This document shows positions 38,401 to 48,500 of a DNA stretch of 64,000 nt, in pieces. Where the stretch lies: the NCBI RefSeq assembly GCF_011772445.1, contig NZ_WVZN01000016.1, positions 1 through 64,000 on the forward strand, read 5' to 3'. The position numbers and the translations under genes are program-made. Source of the DNA: Hydrogenophaga sp. GTDB taxonomy: Bacteria > Pseudomonadota > Gammaproteobacteria > Burkholderiales > Burkholderiaceae_C. Every line of letters begins with the position of its first letter. Within the stretch, counting starts at the first letter, position 1. The notes beneath the pieces were generated by a model, which saw only the letters and a program-made list of their open reading frames with translations, was not told the origin of the DNA and ran no database searches.

Positions 38401-39231
38401 TTGGCCACGCTGATCCGTCTTTTCTTCACACTCGGCAGCCGTTTGCCGCTGCCCCTGTTGCACGGCGCGGGGGTGTTGCTGGGCTGGCTGAGCTTCTTGC
38501 TGTCGCCGCGCTACCGGCGCCGCCTGCTGGCCAATGCGCGGCAGGCGCACATGCCAGCCGGTGTGGCTTGGCGATCGGTGGCCGAAGCGGGCAAGCTCGT
38601 GACCGAACTGCCCCGCTTGTGGCTGGGTGCGCCGGTGCCGGTGCGCTGGGAAGGTGCCGAGCACATCGAGACCGCCATGGCCGCCGGGCGGGGGCTGCTG
38701 TTCCTCACGCCGCACCTGGGCTGTTTCGAGATCACCGCCCAGGCCTACGCCGCGCGCTTCGGCGCCCGGCGCCCCATGACCGTGCTGTTTCGCCCCTCCC
38801 GCCAGCCCTGGCTGCGCGAGCTGGTGGACCACTCTCGCGAGCGGCCCGGCCTGCGCACGGCGCCCACCACCCTTTCGGGCGTGCGCCAACTGGTGCAGGC
38901 GCTGAAGTCGGGCGAAGCCGTCGGCCTGCTGCCCGATCAGGTGCCGCCCAAGGGCCTGGGCGCCTGGGCGCCGTTCTTCGGGCGCGATGCCTACACCATG
39001 ACCCTGTCGGCCCGGTTGGCGCGCTCGGCCGACACCCAGGTGCTGCTGAGCTGGGGCGAGCGCCTGCCCCGGGGACAAGGCTACGTGGTGCACGTGCGGC
39101 CCCTGGCCGAGCCGCTGCCGGCCGATCCCCTCGCGGCCGCGCGTGCCGTCAACGCGGCCATGGAATCCCTGGTGCGAGAATCGCCCGCCCAGTACCTGTG
39201 GTCCTACGACCGCTACAAGCAGCCGCGCTGA
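38401..39231 (+). CDS. LpxL/HtrB-family lipid A acyltransferase, copy 1
   Basis: An inner-membrane acyltransferase of 276 residues that adds a secondary acyl chain to lipid A or a related lipid. It has an N-terminal hydrophobic helix (LPLLHGAGVLLGWLSFLL) and the catalytic motif HLGCFE (HX4E). The listed start is a TTG (38401) giving MATLIRLFFTLG, which matches relatives; no ATG is available. The reading frame is open upstream to 38281. The stop overlaps the next gene (TGATG). Confidence 0.85.
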   Translation: MATLIRLFFTLGSRLPLPLLHGAGVLLGWLSFLLSPRYRRRLLANARQAHMPAGVAWRSVAEAGKLVTELPRLWLGAPVPVRWEGAEHIETAMAAGRGLLFLTPHLGCFEITAQAYAARFGARRPMTVLFRPSRQPWLRELVDHSRERPGLRTAPTTLSGVRQLVQALKSGEAVGLLPDQVPPKGLGAWAPFFGRDAYTMTLSARLARSADTQVLLSWGERLPRGQGYVVHVRPLAEPLPADPLAAARAVNAAMESLVRESPAQYLWSYDRYKQPR

Positions 39232-40154
39232 TGCCGTCTTCCCCCCCGTCCCCCGCGCACGACACCGCGCCGCAGGCCAGCCTGAGCAACCGGCTGGGAT
39301 TGGGCGTCATGCGCCTGCTGGCCCGCTTGCCCCTGTCTTGGGTGCGCGCCCTGGGCTGGGCGCTGGGCAGCGTGCTGCACGCGGTGGCCACGCGGCGGCG
39401 GAGGATCGCGCGCACCAACTGGGCCGCCTGCTTTCCCGATCACTCGGAGGCCGAGCGCGACGCCGCCATCCGGCGCCACTTTGTCTATTTCGCCCAGGCC
39501 TGGCTGGACCGCAGCTGGCTCTGGGAGGCGCCAGGTCACGTGGTCAAGCGCCGCCTGCTGCTGCGTGGAGACCTGGGCGTGCTGGAGGGGCAGGCGCCCA
39601 CCGTGATATTCGCGCCGCATTTCGTGGGCATGGACGCGGGTTGGACGGCATTGACCGCGCACCTTTCGCGCCGCTTCTGCGGCCTGTACGCCGAGCAGCT
39701 CAACGCCGACGTGGACCGCTGGATGGCTGAAGGACGCCAGCGCTTTGGCAACCCGCACGTGGTGGGCAAGCGCCAGGGTTTGCGCGCCCTGGCCACCGCC
39801 CTGCGCGAGGGCTTGCCGCTGTACTTGCTGCCCGACATGGACCATGGCGATCGCGACGCGGTCTTCGTGCCCTTTTTCGGTGTGCCGGCGGCCACGCTCA
39901 CCTCGCTGCCGCGCCTGGCGCGACTGGGCGGCGCGCAGGTGGTGCCGGTGACGGCGCGACTGGTGCCCGATGGCTATGAGGTCACGGTGCACTCGCCCTG
40001 GGCGGATTACCCGACGGGGGACGTCACCGCCGACACCGCCGAGATGAACCGCCGGCTGGAGGCCTTCATCGCCGACATGCCCGAGCAGTACTACTGGGTG
40101 CACAAGCGCTTCAAGACGCGTCCGCCAGGCGCGCCGCCGTTCTACCTGTTCTAG
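39231..40154 (+). CDS. LpxL/HtrB-family lipid A acyltransferase, copy 2
   Basis: A 307-residue homologue of the upstream gene, overlapping it by one base. The catalytic motif is HFVGMD (HX4D), followed by GLYAEQLN. The C-terminal region YYWVHKRFKTRP is typical of the LpxL family. The two probably add different secondary acyl chains in order. The long upstream open frame is antiparallel coding noise of the first gene. It is convergent with engB. Confidence 0.88.
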   Translation: MPSSPPSPAHDTAPQASLSNRLGLGVMRLLARLPLSWVRALGWALGSVLHAVATRRRRIARTNWAACFPDHSEAERDAAIRRHFVYFAQAWLDRSWLWEAPGHVVKRRLLLRGDLGVLEGQAPTVIFAPHFVGMDAGWTALTAHLSRRFCGLYAEQLNADVDRWMAEGRQRFGNPHVVGKRQGLRALATALREGLPLYLLPDMDHGDRDAVFVPFFGVPAATLTSLPRLARLGGAQVVPVTARLVPDGYEVTVHSPWADYPTGDVTADTAEMNRRLEAFIADMPEQYYWVHKRFKTRPPGAPPFYLF

Positions 40155-40176
40155 CGGGGGGGAGCCCCTCAGGCCC

Positions 40177-40899
40177 TCAGTCCAGCGCGTCGGGCTCGGG
40201 TTCGCCGGGATCGAGGCCCTTGCCTTTTTCGTCGCCACCATCTGCGTCCGGCTCATGGCTCCAGCGCCACAGCAGCGTGGCCACCTCGTCCAGCCCTTGC
40301 TTCTTCAGTGCCGAGAACAGCCGCGCTTCGCCTCCGGCCGATTGAAGCTTGGCGATCGCCAGTGCCTTGTTGGCTTCGGTGCGGGTGAGCTTGTCGGCCT
40401 TGGTGAGCAGCAGCAGGAACTTCAGCCCCTGCTCCACGCGCGGGCGAATGGCTTCCAGCAAGGTCTCGTCGAGTTCGGTCAGGCCCAGGCGCGGATCCAC
40501 GAGCAGCACCACGGCCGCCAGGTTGGGCCGCGTGAGCAGGTAATTGGCCATCACCCGCTGCCAGCGCAGCTTGGCCTCGCGTGGCACGGCGGCGTAGCCG
40601 TAGCCGGGCAGGTCGGCCAGCACCGCGTCGGTGACCCCCTGTTTGCCCAGCGAAAACAGGTTGATGGCCTGCGTGCGCCCGGGCGTCTTGGAAGCGAAGG
40701 CCAGGCGTTTTTGCTGGGTGAGGGTGTTGATCGCGGTGGATTTGCCCGCGTTGGAGCGCCCGACGAAGGCGATCTCTGGCACCTCCAGGGCCGGCAAATG
40801 CTCCAGCTGCGGCGCGGTGGTGAGGAAGCGGGCGGTGTGCAGCCAGCCGTGTGCCAGGCGCGGGTCTTGGCCGGGGTCGGCAGTAGGGTCGTGGGTCAT
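40177..40899 (-). CDS. engB: ribosome biogenesis GTP-binding protein EngB/YihA
   Basis: A GTPase of the TrmE-Era-EngA superfamily needed for large ribosomal subunit assembly, 240 residues. G1 is GRSNAGKS, G3 DLPGYG and G4 TKAD. The ATG at 40899 is preferred over the longer frame, which would cross the cytochrome promoter. An acidic C-terminal tail (EPDADGGDEKGKG) extends past the usual end. It is divergent from cytochrome c4, with overlapping -10 boxes. Confidence 0.95.
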   Translation of the reverse strand: MTHDPTADPGQDPRLAHGWLHTARFLTTAPQLEHLPALEVPEIAFVGRSNAGKSTAINTLTQQKRLAFASKTPGRTQAINLFSLGKQGVTDAVLADLPGYGYAAVPREAKLRWQRVMANYLLTRPNLAAVVLLVDPRLGLTELDETLLEAIRPRVEQGLKFLLLLTKADKLTRTEANKALAIAKLQSAGGEARLFSALKKQGLDEVATLLWRWSHEPDADGGDEKGKGLDPGEPEPDALD

Positions 40900-40920
40900 T
40901 GGGAACCAGGTTGGGGGTGC

Positions 40921-40930
40921 ATTGTAAAAT
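40921..40930. promoter_or_regulatory. overlapping divergent -10 boxes, engB and cytochrome c4
   Basis: The decamer ATTGTAAAAT carries TACAAT on the minus strand (40926 to 40921, toward engB) and TAAAAT on the plus strand (40925-40930, toward cytochrome c4). The two share bases, so only one polymerase can bind at a time. The -35 elements are not clear. Confidence 0.5.
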
Positions 40931-40999
40931 CCGCGGGTTTTGTCCAGCCGAACACCGATTCGGCCCCCACGTACCCGTCGACCGCAACGACAGCCCGAC

Positions 41000-41614
41000 A
41001 TGAAATTGCATGCCACCTTCCTGGTCGCCGCCGCGGCCGCCGTCCTGTCCCTGAGCGCGAACGCGCAGTCGGCCAAGCCCGACCTGGCCAAGGGCGCCGC
41101 CACCTACGGCGCCGTGTGCGTGGCCTGCCACGCCGCCGATGGCAACTCGACCACGCCGGCCAACCCCAAGCTGGCGCAGCAGCACCCCGAATACCTCGTC
41201 AAGCAACTGCAGGAATACAAGTCCGGCAAGCGCAAGAACGCCATCATGCAAGGCATGGCGGCCTCTCTGTCCGACGACGACATGCGCAACATCGCGTACT
41301 GGCTGGCCTCGCAGAAAGCCAAGGAAGGCTTTGCCTCCGACGCCGACCTGGTGAAGCTGGGCGAGCGCATCTACCGCGGCGGACTGGCCGACCGGGGCAT
41401 CGCCGCCTGCGCGGGTTGCCACAGCCCCAACGGCGCGGGCATTCCCTCGCAGTTCCCGCACCTCGCGGGTCAGCACGCCGAATACACCGACACGCAGTTG
41501 CGCCTCTTCCGCGATGGCACGCGCACCAACAGCGCCCAGATGCGGGACATCGCTTCCAAGATGACCGACCGTGAAATCAAGGCGGTGTCCGACTACATCG
41601 CCGGCCTGCGCTGA
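41000..41614 (+). CDS. diheme cytochrome c4
   Basis: A 204-residue exported electron carrier with signal peptide MKLHATFLVAAAAAVLSLSANA and two c-type heme motifs, CVACH and CAGCH, about 100 residues apart. Axial methionines are likely in the NAIMQGMA and SAQMRDIASKM segments. It shuttles electrons to terminal oxidases in the periplasm. The neighbouring resB-ccsB genes encode the machinery that attaches its hemes, a functional grouping. Confidence 0.94.
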   Translation: MKLHATFLVAAAAAVLSLSANAQSAKPDLAKGAATYGAVCVACHAADGNSTTPANPKLAQQHPEYLVKQLQEYKSGKRKNAIMQGMAASLSDDDMRNIAYWLASQKAKEGFASDADLVKLGERIYRGGLADRGIAACAGCHSPNGAGIPSQFPHLAGQHAEYTDTQLRLFRDGTRTNSAQMRDIASKMTDREIKAVSDYIAGLR

Positions 41615-41741
41615 GCGCTGCGTGGCCCGGGCTGCGCCCTTTGGCCTGCGTGGGATATAAGCGCGGAATGATGTTTGAGATCACAATCCGGGCCGTCCCT
41701 CGGTGAATGTTTGAACCGCCGGCCATGAAAGCCATCTGATC

Positions 41742-41774
41742 AGGGCGCTGTCCGCAAGGGACGCGCCCTTTTTT
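41742..41774 (+). terminator. intrinsic terminator just upstream of resB
   Basis: An 11-bp interrupted stem (AGGGCGC with GCGCCCT, plus an inner GTCC/GGAC), then six T residues. It ends 20 bp before the resB ATG and points into resB. A candidate -10 TATAAG is at 41656-41661, and a 12-codon ORF starts at ATGATG (41669). The transcript could be an sRNA or an attenuated resB leader, or this may simply end cytochrome c4 mRNA. Confidence 0.8.
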
Positions 41775-41794
41775 CCGCTCCCACGCTTGCCGCC

Positions 41795-43963
41795 ATGACC
41801 GTCTCCACCCAAGGCCTGGAACTGCGCTCCGCCTCTCGGCGCCTGAGTGACTGGGTCGAGTTGCTGTCCTCGATGCGCTTTGCCGTGTCGCTGCTGACGG
41901 TGATCTGCATCGCCTCGGTCATCGGCACGGTGGTGAAGCAGAACGAGCCCTTCAACAACTACGTCAACCAGTTCGGGCCGTTCTGGGCCGACGTGTTCGC
42001 GGCGGCGAACCTGTACACCGTCTACAGCGCCTGGTGGTTCCTGCTGATCCTGGCCTTCCTGGTGATCAGCACCAGCCTGTGCATCGCGCGCAACACACCC
42101 AAGATCCTGGTCGACCTCAAGGCCTACAAGGAAAACATTCGCGAGCAAAGTCTCAAGGCCTTCCCGCACAAGGCGCAGGCCGAGCTGTCGGAAGCGCCCG
42201 AAATCGCCGCGAACCGGATGGGCCAAGTCCTGCTCGGTGCGGGCTGGAAGGTCAAGCTGCAGTCGCGCGAGACGCCGCAGGGCACGGGCTGGATGGTGGC
42301 CGCCAAGACCGGCGCGGCCAACAAGTGGGGCTACATCGCGGCGCACAGCGCCATCGTGCTGGTGTGCGTGGGCGGCTTGCTCGACGGCGACCTGATGGTG
42401 CGTGCCCAGACCTGGTTCAACGGCAAGCAGATCTACGAAGGCGGCGGCCTGATCGCCGACGTGCCGGCGCAGCACCGGCTGTCCACCAGCAACCCCACCT
42501 TCCGCGGCAACCTGCTCGTTACCGAGGGCACCGCCTCCAGCACGGCCATCCTCACGCAGCCCGGCGGCGTGCTGCTGCAGGAGCTGCCGTTCTCGGTGGA
42601 GCTCAAGAAGTTCATCGTCGAGTACTACGACACCGGCATGCCGCGCCTCTTCGCCAGCGAGATCGTGATCCACGACCGCGAGACCGGCGAGAGCAAGGAG
42701 GCGCGCGTGGAGGTGAACCACCCGGCCTTCCACCGTGGCGTCGCCATCTACCAATCGAGCTTCGACGACGGCGGCTCGCGGGTGAGGCTCAAGGCGGTGC
42801 CGATCAACGGCCATGCGCAGCCGTTCGAGGTGGAAGGCAACATCGGCGGCTCCACCGAGCTCAGCAACGGCGATGAGAAGCTTGGGCTGGAATTCACCAG
42901 CCTGCGCGTCATCAACGTGGAGAACTTCTCTGCCACCGGGGGCGGCGCCGACGTGCGCAAGGTCGACCTGCGCGAGTCCATCGAAAGCCGCCTGGGCGCC
43001 GCGCACAAGACCGTGACCGAGAAGACCCTGCGCAACGTGGGCCCAAGCGTGACCTACAAGCTGCGCGACGCGGCGGGACAGGCCGTGGAGTACCACAACT
43101 ACATGCTGCCGGTGGAGCTGGATGGCCAGCGCGTGTACCTGCTGGGCTTGCGCGACACACCGCAGGAAAGCTTCCGCTACCTGCGCGTGCCGGCCGACGA
43201 GAACGACAGCCTGGACGGCTTCGTGCGGCTGCGCGCCGCGCTCGACGACCCGGCCATGCGCGCCGAGGCCGTGCGCCGCTACGCCGCGCAGTCGGTGGAG
43301 CCCGGGCGCGCCGACCTGGAGCAGGCCCTGGTGGCGTCGGCCTCGCGGGCACTGGCGCTGTTCGCGGGCGCGGAACGCGTGACTGCCACGACCGCAGTCG
43401 CCGATGCCCCCAACCGCGTGAATGACGCGGCCGGATCGAAGGGCGCCGCCGGCGGCGACCCCAAGGGCGGCTTGCAAGCCGTGGCCGCCTTCCTGCAGGC
43501 CAATGTGCCCGACGCCGAGCGCGAGCGCGCCGGCGACGTGCTGGTGCGCATCCTCAACGGCACCCTGTTCGAACTGCTGCAACTCAGCCGCGAGAAGGCC
43601 GGGCTGGCGCCGCTGCCGCGCGACGAGCCCGCCCAGCGCTTCATGACCCAGGCCGTGATCAGCCTGTCCGACACCTTCTTCTACCCTGCACCCCTGACCT
43701 TCCAGCTCGCGGATTTCACGCACGTGCAGGCCAGCGTGTTCCAGGTGGCGCGTGCGCCGGGCAAGACCGTCGTCTACCTCGGCTGCCTGTTGCTCATCAT
43801 TGGTGTCTTTGCCATGCTCTACGTCCGCGAGCGCCGCCTGTGGGTCTGGCTGGCGCCGGCCGGGCAGGGCGCGCAGGCCAGCATGGCCCTGTCCACCAAC
43901 CGCAAGACGCTGGACGCCGACCGCGAATTCGACCAGCTCAAGACCCGTTTGCTCTCCAGGTGA
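41795..43963 (+). CDS. resB: cytochrome c biogenesis protein ResB (system II)
   Basis: A 722-residue integral membrane protein. Early membrane segments are at about residues 28-48 and 72-92, a third at about 172-190, a large periplasmic domain follows, and the last segment is near 655-675. ResB and CcsB form the synthase that exports heme and attaches it to CxxCH motifs. ccsB follows 4 bp later. There is no clear Shine-Dalgarno, and a terminator lies right before the gene. Confidence 0.94.
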   Translation: MTVSTQGLELRSASRRLSDWVELLSSMRFAVSLLTVICIASVIGTVVKQNEPFNNYVNQFGPFWADVFAAANLYTVYSAWWFLLILAFLVISTSLCIARNTPKILVDLKAYKENIREQSLKAFPHKAQAELSEAPEIAANRMGQVLLGAGWKVKLQSRETPQGTGWMVAAKTGAANKWGYIAAHSAIVLVCVGGLLDGDLMVRAQTWFNGKQIYEGGGLIADVPAQHRLSTSNPTFRGNLLVTEGTASSTAILTQPGGVLLQELPFSVELKKFIVEYYDTGMPRLFASEIVIHDRETGESKEARVEVNHPAFHRGVAIYQSSFDDGGSRVRLKAVPINGHAQPFEVEGNIGGSTELSNGDEKLGLEFTSLRVINVENFSATGGGADVRKVDLRESIESRLGAAHKTVTEKTLRNVGPSVTYKLRDAAGQAVEYHNYMLPVELDGQRVYLLGLRDTPQESFRYLRVPADENDSLDGFVRLRAALDDPAMRAEAVRRYAAQSVEPGRADLEQALVASASRALALFAGAERVTATTAVADAPNRVNDAAGSKGAAGGDPKGGLQAVAAFLQANVPDAERERAGDVLVRILNGTLFELLQLSREKAGLAPLPRDEPAQRFMTQAVISLSDTFFYPAPLTFQLADFTHVQASVFQVARAPGKTVVYLGCLLLIIGVFAMLYVRERRLWVWLAPAGQGAQASMALSTNRKTLDADREFDQLKTRLLSR

Positions 43964-43967
43964 CCGC

Positions 43968-45335
43968 ATGAACACCACCACCGCTTCCCAGACCATCGAG
44001 CTCAAGAAGACCAAGGCGGGCGCCGATTCGGTCCCTGGCTATTTCGCGCGCCGTGACCGCTGGGACTGGCTGTTCGCCGCGCTGGTGCTGGCCGGCGGCC
44101 TGCTGGCCTTCCAGCGCTACGGCGGCGCCATGGACATCTACGAGAAGTGGATCCTCGCAGGCGCGGTGCCCAGCCTGGTGTGCCTGGGGTGGTTCTGGCG
44201 CCCGCTGCGCCTGTTGTCGGTGGTGGTCGCGGCTTTCGCGCTGCTGGCCATCTGGCTCTATCAGGCGCCCGGCGGTGGGGCCGACCTGGCGCGCGGCGAC
44301 CAGGTCTTCCTGCTCAAGTACTTCATCTCCAGCCAGTCGGCCATCCTGTGGATGAGCGTGCTGTTCTTCATGAGCACGGCCTTCTACTGGCTGGGCATGT
44401 TCACCCGCGCGGGCGACAGCTTCGAGGCCCTGGGCTCGCGTCTGGCCTGGGTGGCGGTGGGCCTGGCGCTCATCGGTTCGTTGGTGCGCTGGTACGAAAG
44501 CCACCAGATCGGTCCCGGCATCGGCCACATCCCGGTCAGCAACCTGTATGAGGTCTTCGTTCTGTTCTGCTGGCTGACGGCGGCCTTCTACCTGTACTAC
44601 GAAGACCAGTACGCCACGCGCCGCATGGGCGCCTTCGCCATGCTCATCGTGAGCGCGGCCGTGGGCTTCCTGCTCTGGTACACGGTGGTGCGCGAAGCGC
44701 ACGAGATCCAGCCCCTGGTGCCCGCGCTGCAGAGCTGGTGGATGAAGCTGCATGTGCCCGCCAACTTCATCGGCTACGGCACCTTCGCCATCGCGGCCAT
44801 GCTGGCCTTTGCCTACCTCATCAAACAGAGCGCGGGCGAGACGCGCTGGTACAAGCTGGCGCCGCTGTGGGTGCTGGGTGTGGTGTTGTGCTTCGAGCCG
44901 CTGGTGTTTCGCCAAGGCGCCACCGACAAGGGCGGTGTCTACTGGTTCATCTACTTCGGCGTGTCGGCGCTCATCGTGGGCGGCATCCTGTCGGTGCGTG
45001 GTCGCATCGCGGCGCGCCTGCCCGCCTTCGAGGTGCTGGACGACGTGATGTACAAGGCCATCGCGGTCGGCTTCGCCTTCTTCACCATCGCCACCGTGCT
45101 GGGCGCCCTGTGGGCCGCCGAGGCCTGGGGTGGCTACTGGAGCTGGGACCCGAAGGAAACCTGGGCGCTGATCGTCTGGCTGAACTACGCGGCCTGGCTG
45201 CACATGCGCTTGATGAAAGGCCTGCGCGGCACCGTGGCCGCCTGGTGGGCGCTGGTCGGCCTGGCCATCACCACTTTCGCCTTCCTGGGCGTCAACATGT
45301 TCCTCTCGGGTTTGCACAGCTACGGCGAACTCTGA
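43968..45335 (+). CDS. ccsB: cytochrome c biogenesis protein CcsB/ResC (system II)
   Basis: A 455-residue heme-handling membrane protein with about eight membrane segments and the tryptophan-rich WWD motif (WGGYWSWDPKETWALIVW, about residues 385-402) that presents heme. Conserved His residues flank the motif. It pairs with ResB directly upstream. The longer upstream frame lies in resB. Confidence 0.95.
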   Translation: MNTTTASQTIELKKTKAGADSVPGYFARRDRWDWLFAALVLAGGLLAFQRYGGAMDIYEKWILAGAVPSLVCLGWFWRPLRLLSVVVAAFALLAIWLYQAPGGGADLARGDQVFLLKYFISSQSAILWMSVLFFMSTAFYWLGMFTRAGDSFEALGSRLAWVAVGLALIGSLVRWYESHQIGPGIGHIPVSNLYEVFVLFCWLTAAFYLYYEDQYATRRMGAFAMLIVSAAVGFLLWYTVVREAHEIQPLVPALQSWWMKLHVPANFIGYGTFAIAAMLAFAYLIKQSAGETRWYKLAPLWVLGVVLCFEPLVFRQGATDKGGVYWFIYFGVSALIVGGILSVRGRIAARLPAFEVLDDVMYKAIAVGFAFFTIATVLGALWAAEAWGGYWSWDPKETWALIVWLNYAAWLHMRLMKGLRGTVAAWWALVGLAITTFAFLGVNMFLSGLHSYGEL

Positions 45336-45429
45336 TTCCGGAACCGCGTAAGGTTTCGGCGGATCACACGACTGACAGTTCGGCGGGCGCGGCATCCCTC
45401 GCGCCGGCGCTCTTTCGGGGAACACGGCC

Positions 45430-46416
<987 letters not shown>

Positions 46417-46456
46417 ACACGATGAGTCCGCACGCTCCGCCGCTGCGCCGAATCCG

Positions 46457-47098
46457 ATGAGCCGAGCCGTGGTCCAGCGGGCCTTGTTGCACCCGCTGGC
46501 CAAACCCCTGGTGTTCACGGTGTGGCTGCTGCCCTTCGCCTGGCTGGTGTGGGCGGCGGTGGCGGACCGCCTGGGCGCGAACCCCGCCGAGGCGCTGATC
46601 CGTTCCTTGGGCGACTGGACCTTGCGCGCCCTGGTGCTGGTGTTGCTGGTGACACCGCTTCGCGTGGCGCTGGGTTGGCCCGCGCTGGCGCGCTTTCGGC
46701 GCATGCTGGGTGTGTTCGTCTTCTTCTACGCCACGCTGCACTGGCTGGCCTACGTCTGGTTCGACATGGGCTTCGACTGGGCCGAGGTGGTCGCCGACAT
46801 TCCCAAGCGCCCCTTCATCCTGGTGGGCACACTGGCCTGGCTGATGCTGCTGGCGCTGGCCGCGACCTCGTTCAACCGCGCCATTCGCGCGCTGGGGGCG
46901 GCGCGCTGGCAGCGCCTGCACCGGCTGGTGTACGCGGTGGCCGGTCTCGCGGTGCTGCACTTCTTCTGGATGCGCGCGGGCAAGAACGACTTCAATGAAG
47001 TGGCCGTGTACGCGGCCATCCTGGCCACGCTGCTGGGCTGGCGCGCCTGGCGGCGCTGGCGGGCGCCTCAGGGCAGGGGCGTTTCCAGCCGCATCTGA
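46457..47098 (+). CDS. msrQ: heme-binding membrane subunit MsrQ
   Basis: A 213-residue b-type heme membrane protein that passes electrons from the quinone pool to MsrP. About six membrane segments are present, with candidate heme-ligand histidines in YATLHWLAYV, RLHRLVY and VLHFFWMR. The ATG at 46457 matches family starts. Its 3' end overlaps the lysA 3' end by 31 bp on the opposite strand. Confidence 0.93.
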   Translation: MSRAVVQRALLHPLAKPLVFTVWLLPFAWLVWAAVADRLGANPAEALIRSLGDWTLRALVLVLLVTPLRVALGWPALARFRRMLGVFVFFYATLHWLAYVWFDMGFDWAEVVADIPKRPFILVGTLAWLMLLALAATSFNRAIRALGAARWQRLHRLVYAVAGLAVLHFFWMRAGKNDFNEVAVYAAILATLLGWRAWRRWRAPQGRGVSSRI

Positions 47099-48333
47099 TC
47101 GGCGGCCGTTTCGCGCTGTCGGATCACCGTGACCTGGTCGCCATCCACCAGGAACTCGGCCGCGCGCCCGCGCGTGTTGTAGTTGCTGGCCATGCTCATG
47201 CAGTAGGCACCGGCGGACAGCACGGCGAGCACGTCGCCTGGCTCCACGGCCAGTTCGCGGTCGCGGCCCAGCCAATCGCCGCTTTCGCAGACCGGGCCGA
47301 CCACATCCCAGGTGAGCGAAGCGGCGTCGGCGCGCGGGCGAACCGGTTCGATGCGGTGGTAGGCCTGGTACATCGCGGGGCGCGGCAGGTCGTTCATGGC
47401 CGCGTCCACGATCAGGAAGTTCTTGTGCTCGCCGGGCTTCTGGTAGAGCACCTCGGTGAGGCACACGCCCGCGTTGCCCACGATGGAGCGGCCCGGTTCG
47501 ATCATGATCTGGCGGTCGCCGAAGCCGCGGGCGTCCAGTCGCTGCAGCAGCGTCGCCCAGAGTTCGTCGGCGGCGGGCGGCGCGTCGCCGTGGTAGTCGA
47601 TGCCAAGGCCACCGCCGAAGTCGATGTGCTTGAGGCGCAGGCCGGTGCGCTCGATGGCCTCCACCAGGTCGAGCACGCGCTCGAGCGCGTCCAGGTAGGG
47701 CCCGGCCTGCGTGATCTGCGAACCGATGTGGCAGTCGATGCCAACCACATCCAGGCCCGGGCTCGCCGCGGCCTGGCGGTAGGTGTCCAGCACCTCGTCG
47801 TGCGCGATACCGAACTTGTTGTCTTTCAGCCCGGTGGAGATATAGGGGTGTGTTTGCGCATCCACGTCGGGGTTGACGCGGAGGCTCACGCGGGCGCGCA
47901 GGCCAGCGGCGCGTGCGACTTCGTCGAGCACGGCCAGCTCGGCGCGGCTCTCCACGTTGAAGCAGCCGATGCCGGCCTCCAGCGCGCGGCGCATCTCGGC
48001 GCGCGTCTTGCCCACGCCCGAGAAGATGATGCGTTCGGGTGCGCAGCCGGCCGCGAGCGCGCGCTCCAGCTCGCCGCCCGAGACGATGTCCAGCCCACAG
48101 CCTGCGCGCACCAGCGTTTGCAGAATGGCCAGCGACGAATTGGCCTTCATGGCGTAGCAGATGAGGTGCGGGCGCCCCGCGAGGCCCCGCTGATACGCGC
48201 CCAGGGCCTGCAGCATGGAGGCCTTGCTGTACACGAAGAGCGGCGTGCCATGGGCCCGGGCCAGGGCGTCAAGGCTCACGCCCTCGAGGTGCAATTCACC
48301 GTGGCGTTGCGTCAGGTAGGCGGGCAGGGGCAT
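47068..48333 (-). CDS. lysA: diaminopimelate decarboxylase
   Basis: The PLP enzyme for the last step of lysine synthesis, 421 residues. The PLP lysine is in CYAMKANS (about residue 63), with HIGSQI, GGGLGID, EPGRS and CESGD as family motifs. The gene begins inside the lptM 3' end (38-bp overlap), so the two are translationally linked. It is convergent with msrQ and overlaps its 3' end. Confidence 0.97.
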   Translation of the reverse strand: MPLPAYLTQRHGELHLEGVSLDALARAHGTPLFVYSKASMLQALGAYQRGLAGRPHLICYAMKANSSLAILQTLVRAGCGLDIVSGGELERALAAGCAPERIIFSGVGKTRAEMRRALEAGIGCFNVESRAELAVLDEVARAAGLRARVSLRVNPDVDAQTHPYISTGLKDNKFGIAHDEVLDTYRQAAASPGLDVVGIDCHIGSQITQAGPYLDALERVLDLVEAIERTGLRLKHIDFGGGLGIDYHGDAPPAADELWATLLQRLDARGFGDRQIMIEPGRSIVGNAGVCLTEVLYQKPGEHKNFLIVDAAMNDLPRPAMYQAYHRIEPVRPRADAASLTWDVVGPVCESGDWLGRDRELAVEPGDVLAVLSAGAYCMSMASNYNTRGRAAEFLVDGDQVTVIRQRETAADQMRLETPLP

Positions 48334-48487
48334 TGGCGGGCTTGGGTGTGGACTCGGGGGTCTTGGCGGGCGGCAGGTACAGCGGGCCTCGCTGTCCGCA
48401 CGCCACCAGGCCCGACAGCACCAGCGACAAGGCCATGACCCGAGCGGGGCCGGAGCGGGATCCTAGAATGCGCAGCCACCCAAACAT
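48296..48487 (-). CDS. lptM: LptM/YifL-like LPS-assembly lipoprotein
   Basis: A 63-residue lipoprotein. A short basic N-terminus ([13 protein letters not shown]) and a hydrophobic core lead to lipobox LVAC, then [11 protein letters not shown], the conserved LptM signature. LptM assists LptD maturation in E. coli. The ATG at 48487 sits 7 nt after a TACAAT box; ATGs at 48496 and 48436 are alternatives, the last giving too short a signal. Location upstream of lysA is conserved in many proteobacteria. Confidence 0.82.
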   Translation of the reverse strand: MFGWLRILGSRSGPARVMALSLVLSGLVACGQRGPLYLPPAKTPESTPKPANAPARLPDATPR

Positions 48488-48500
48488 CCTGCGCATTGTA
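48464..48500. promoter_or_regulatory. lptM/cyaY divergent promoters inside an inverted repeat
   Basis: AATGCGCAG (48467-48475) and CTGCGCATT (48489-48497) form a 9-bp perfect inverted repeat. Each arm overlaps a -10 box: TAGAAT (48464-48469, plus strand to cyaY) and TACAAT (48500 to 48495, minus strand to lptM). This could be a symmetric operator or a coincidence of the common TAxAATGCGC core. Confidence 0.55.
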
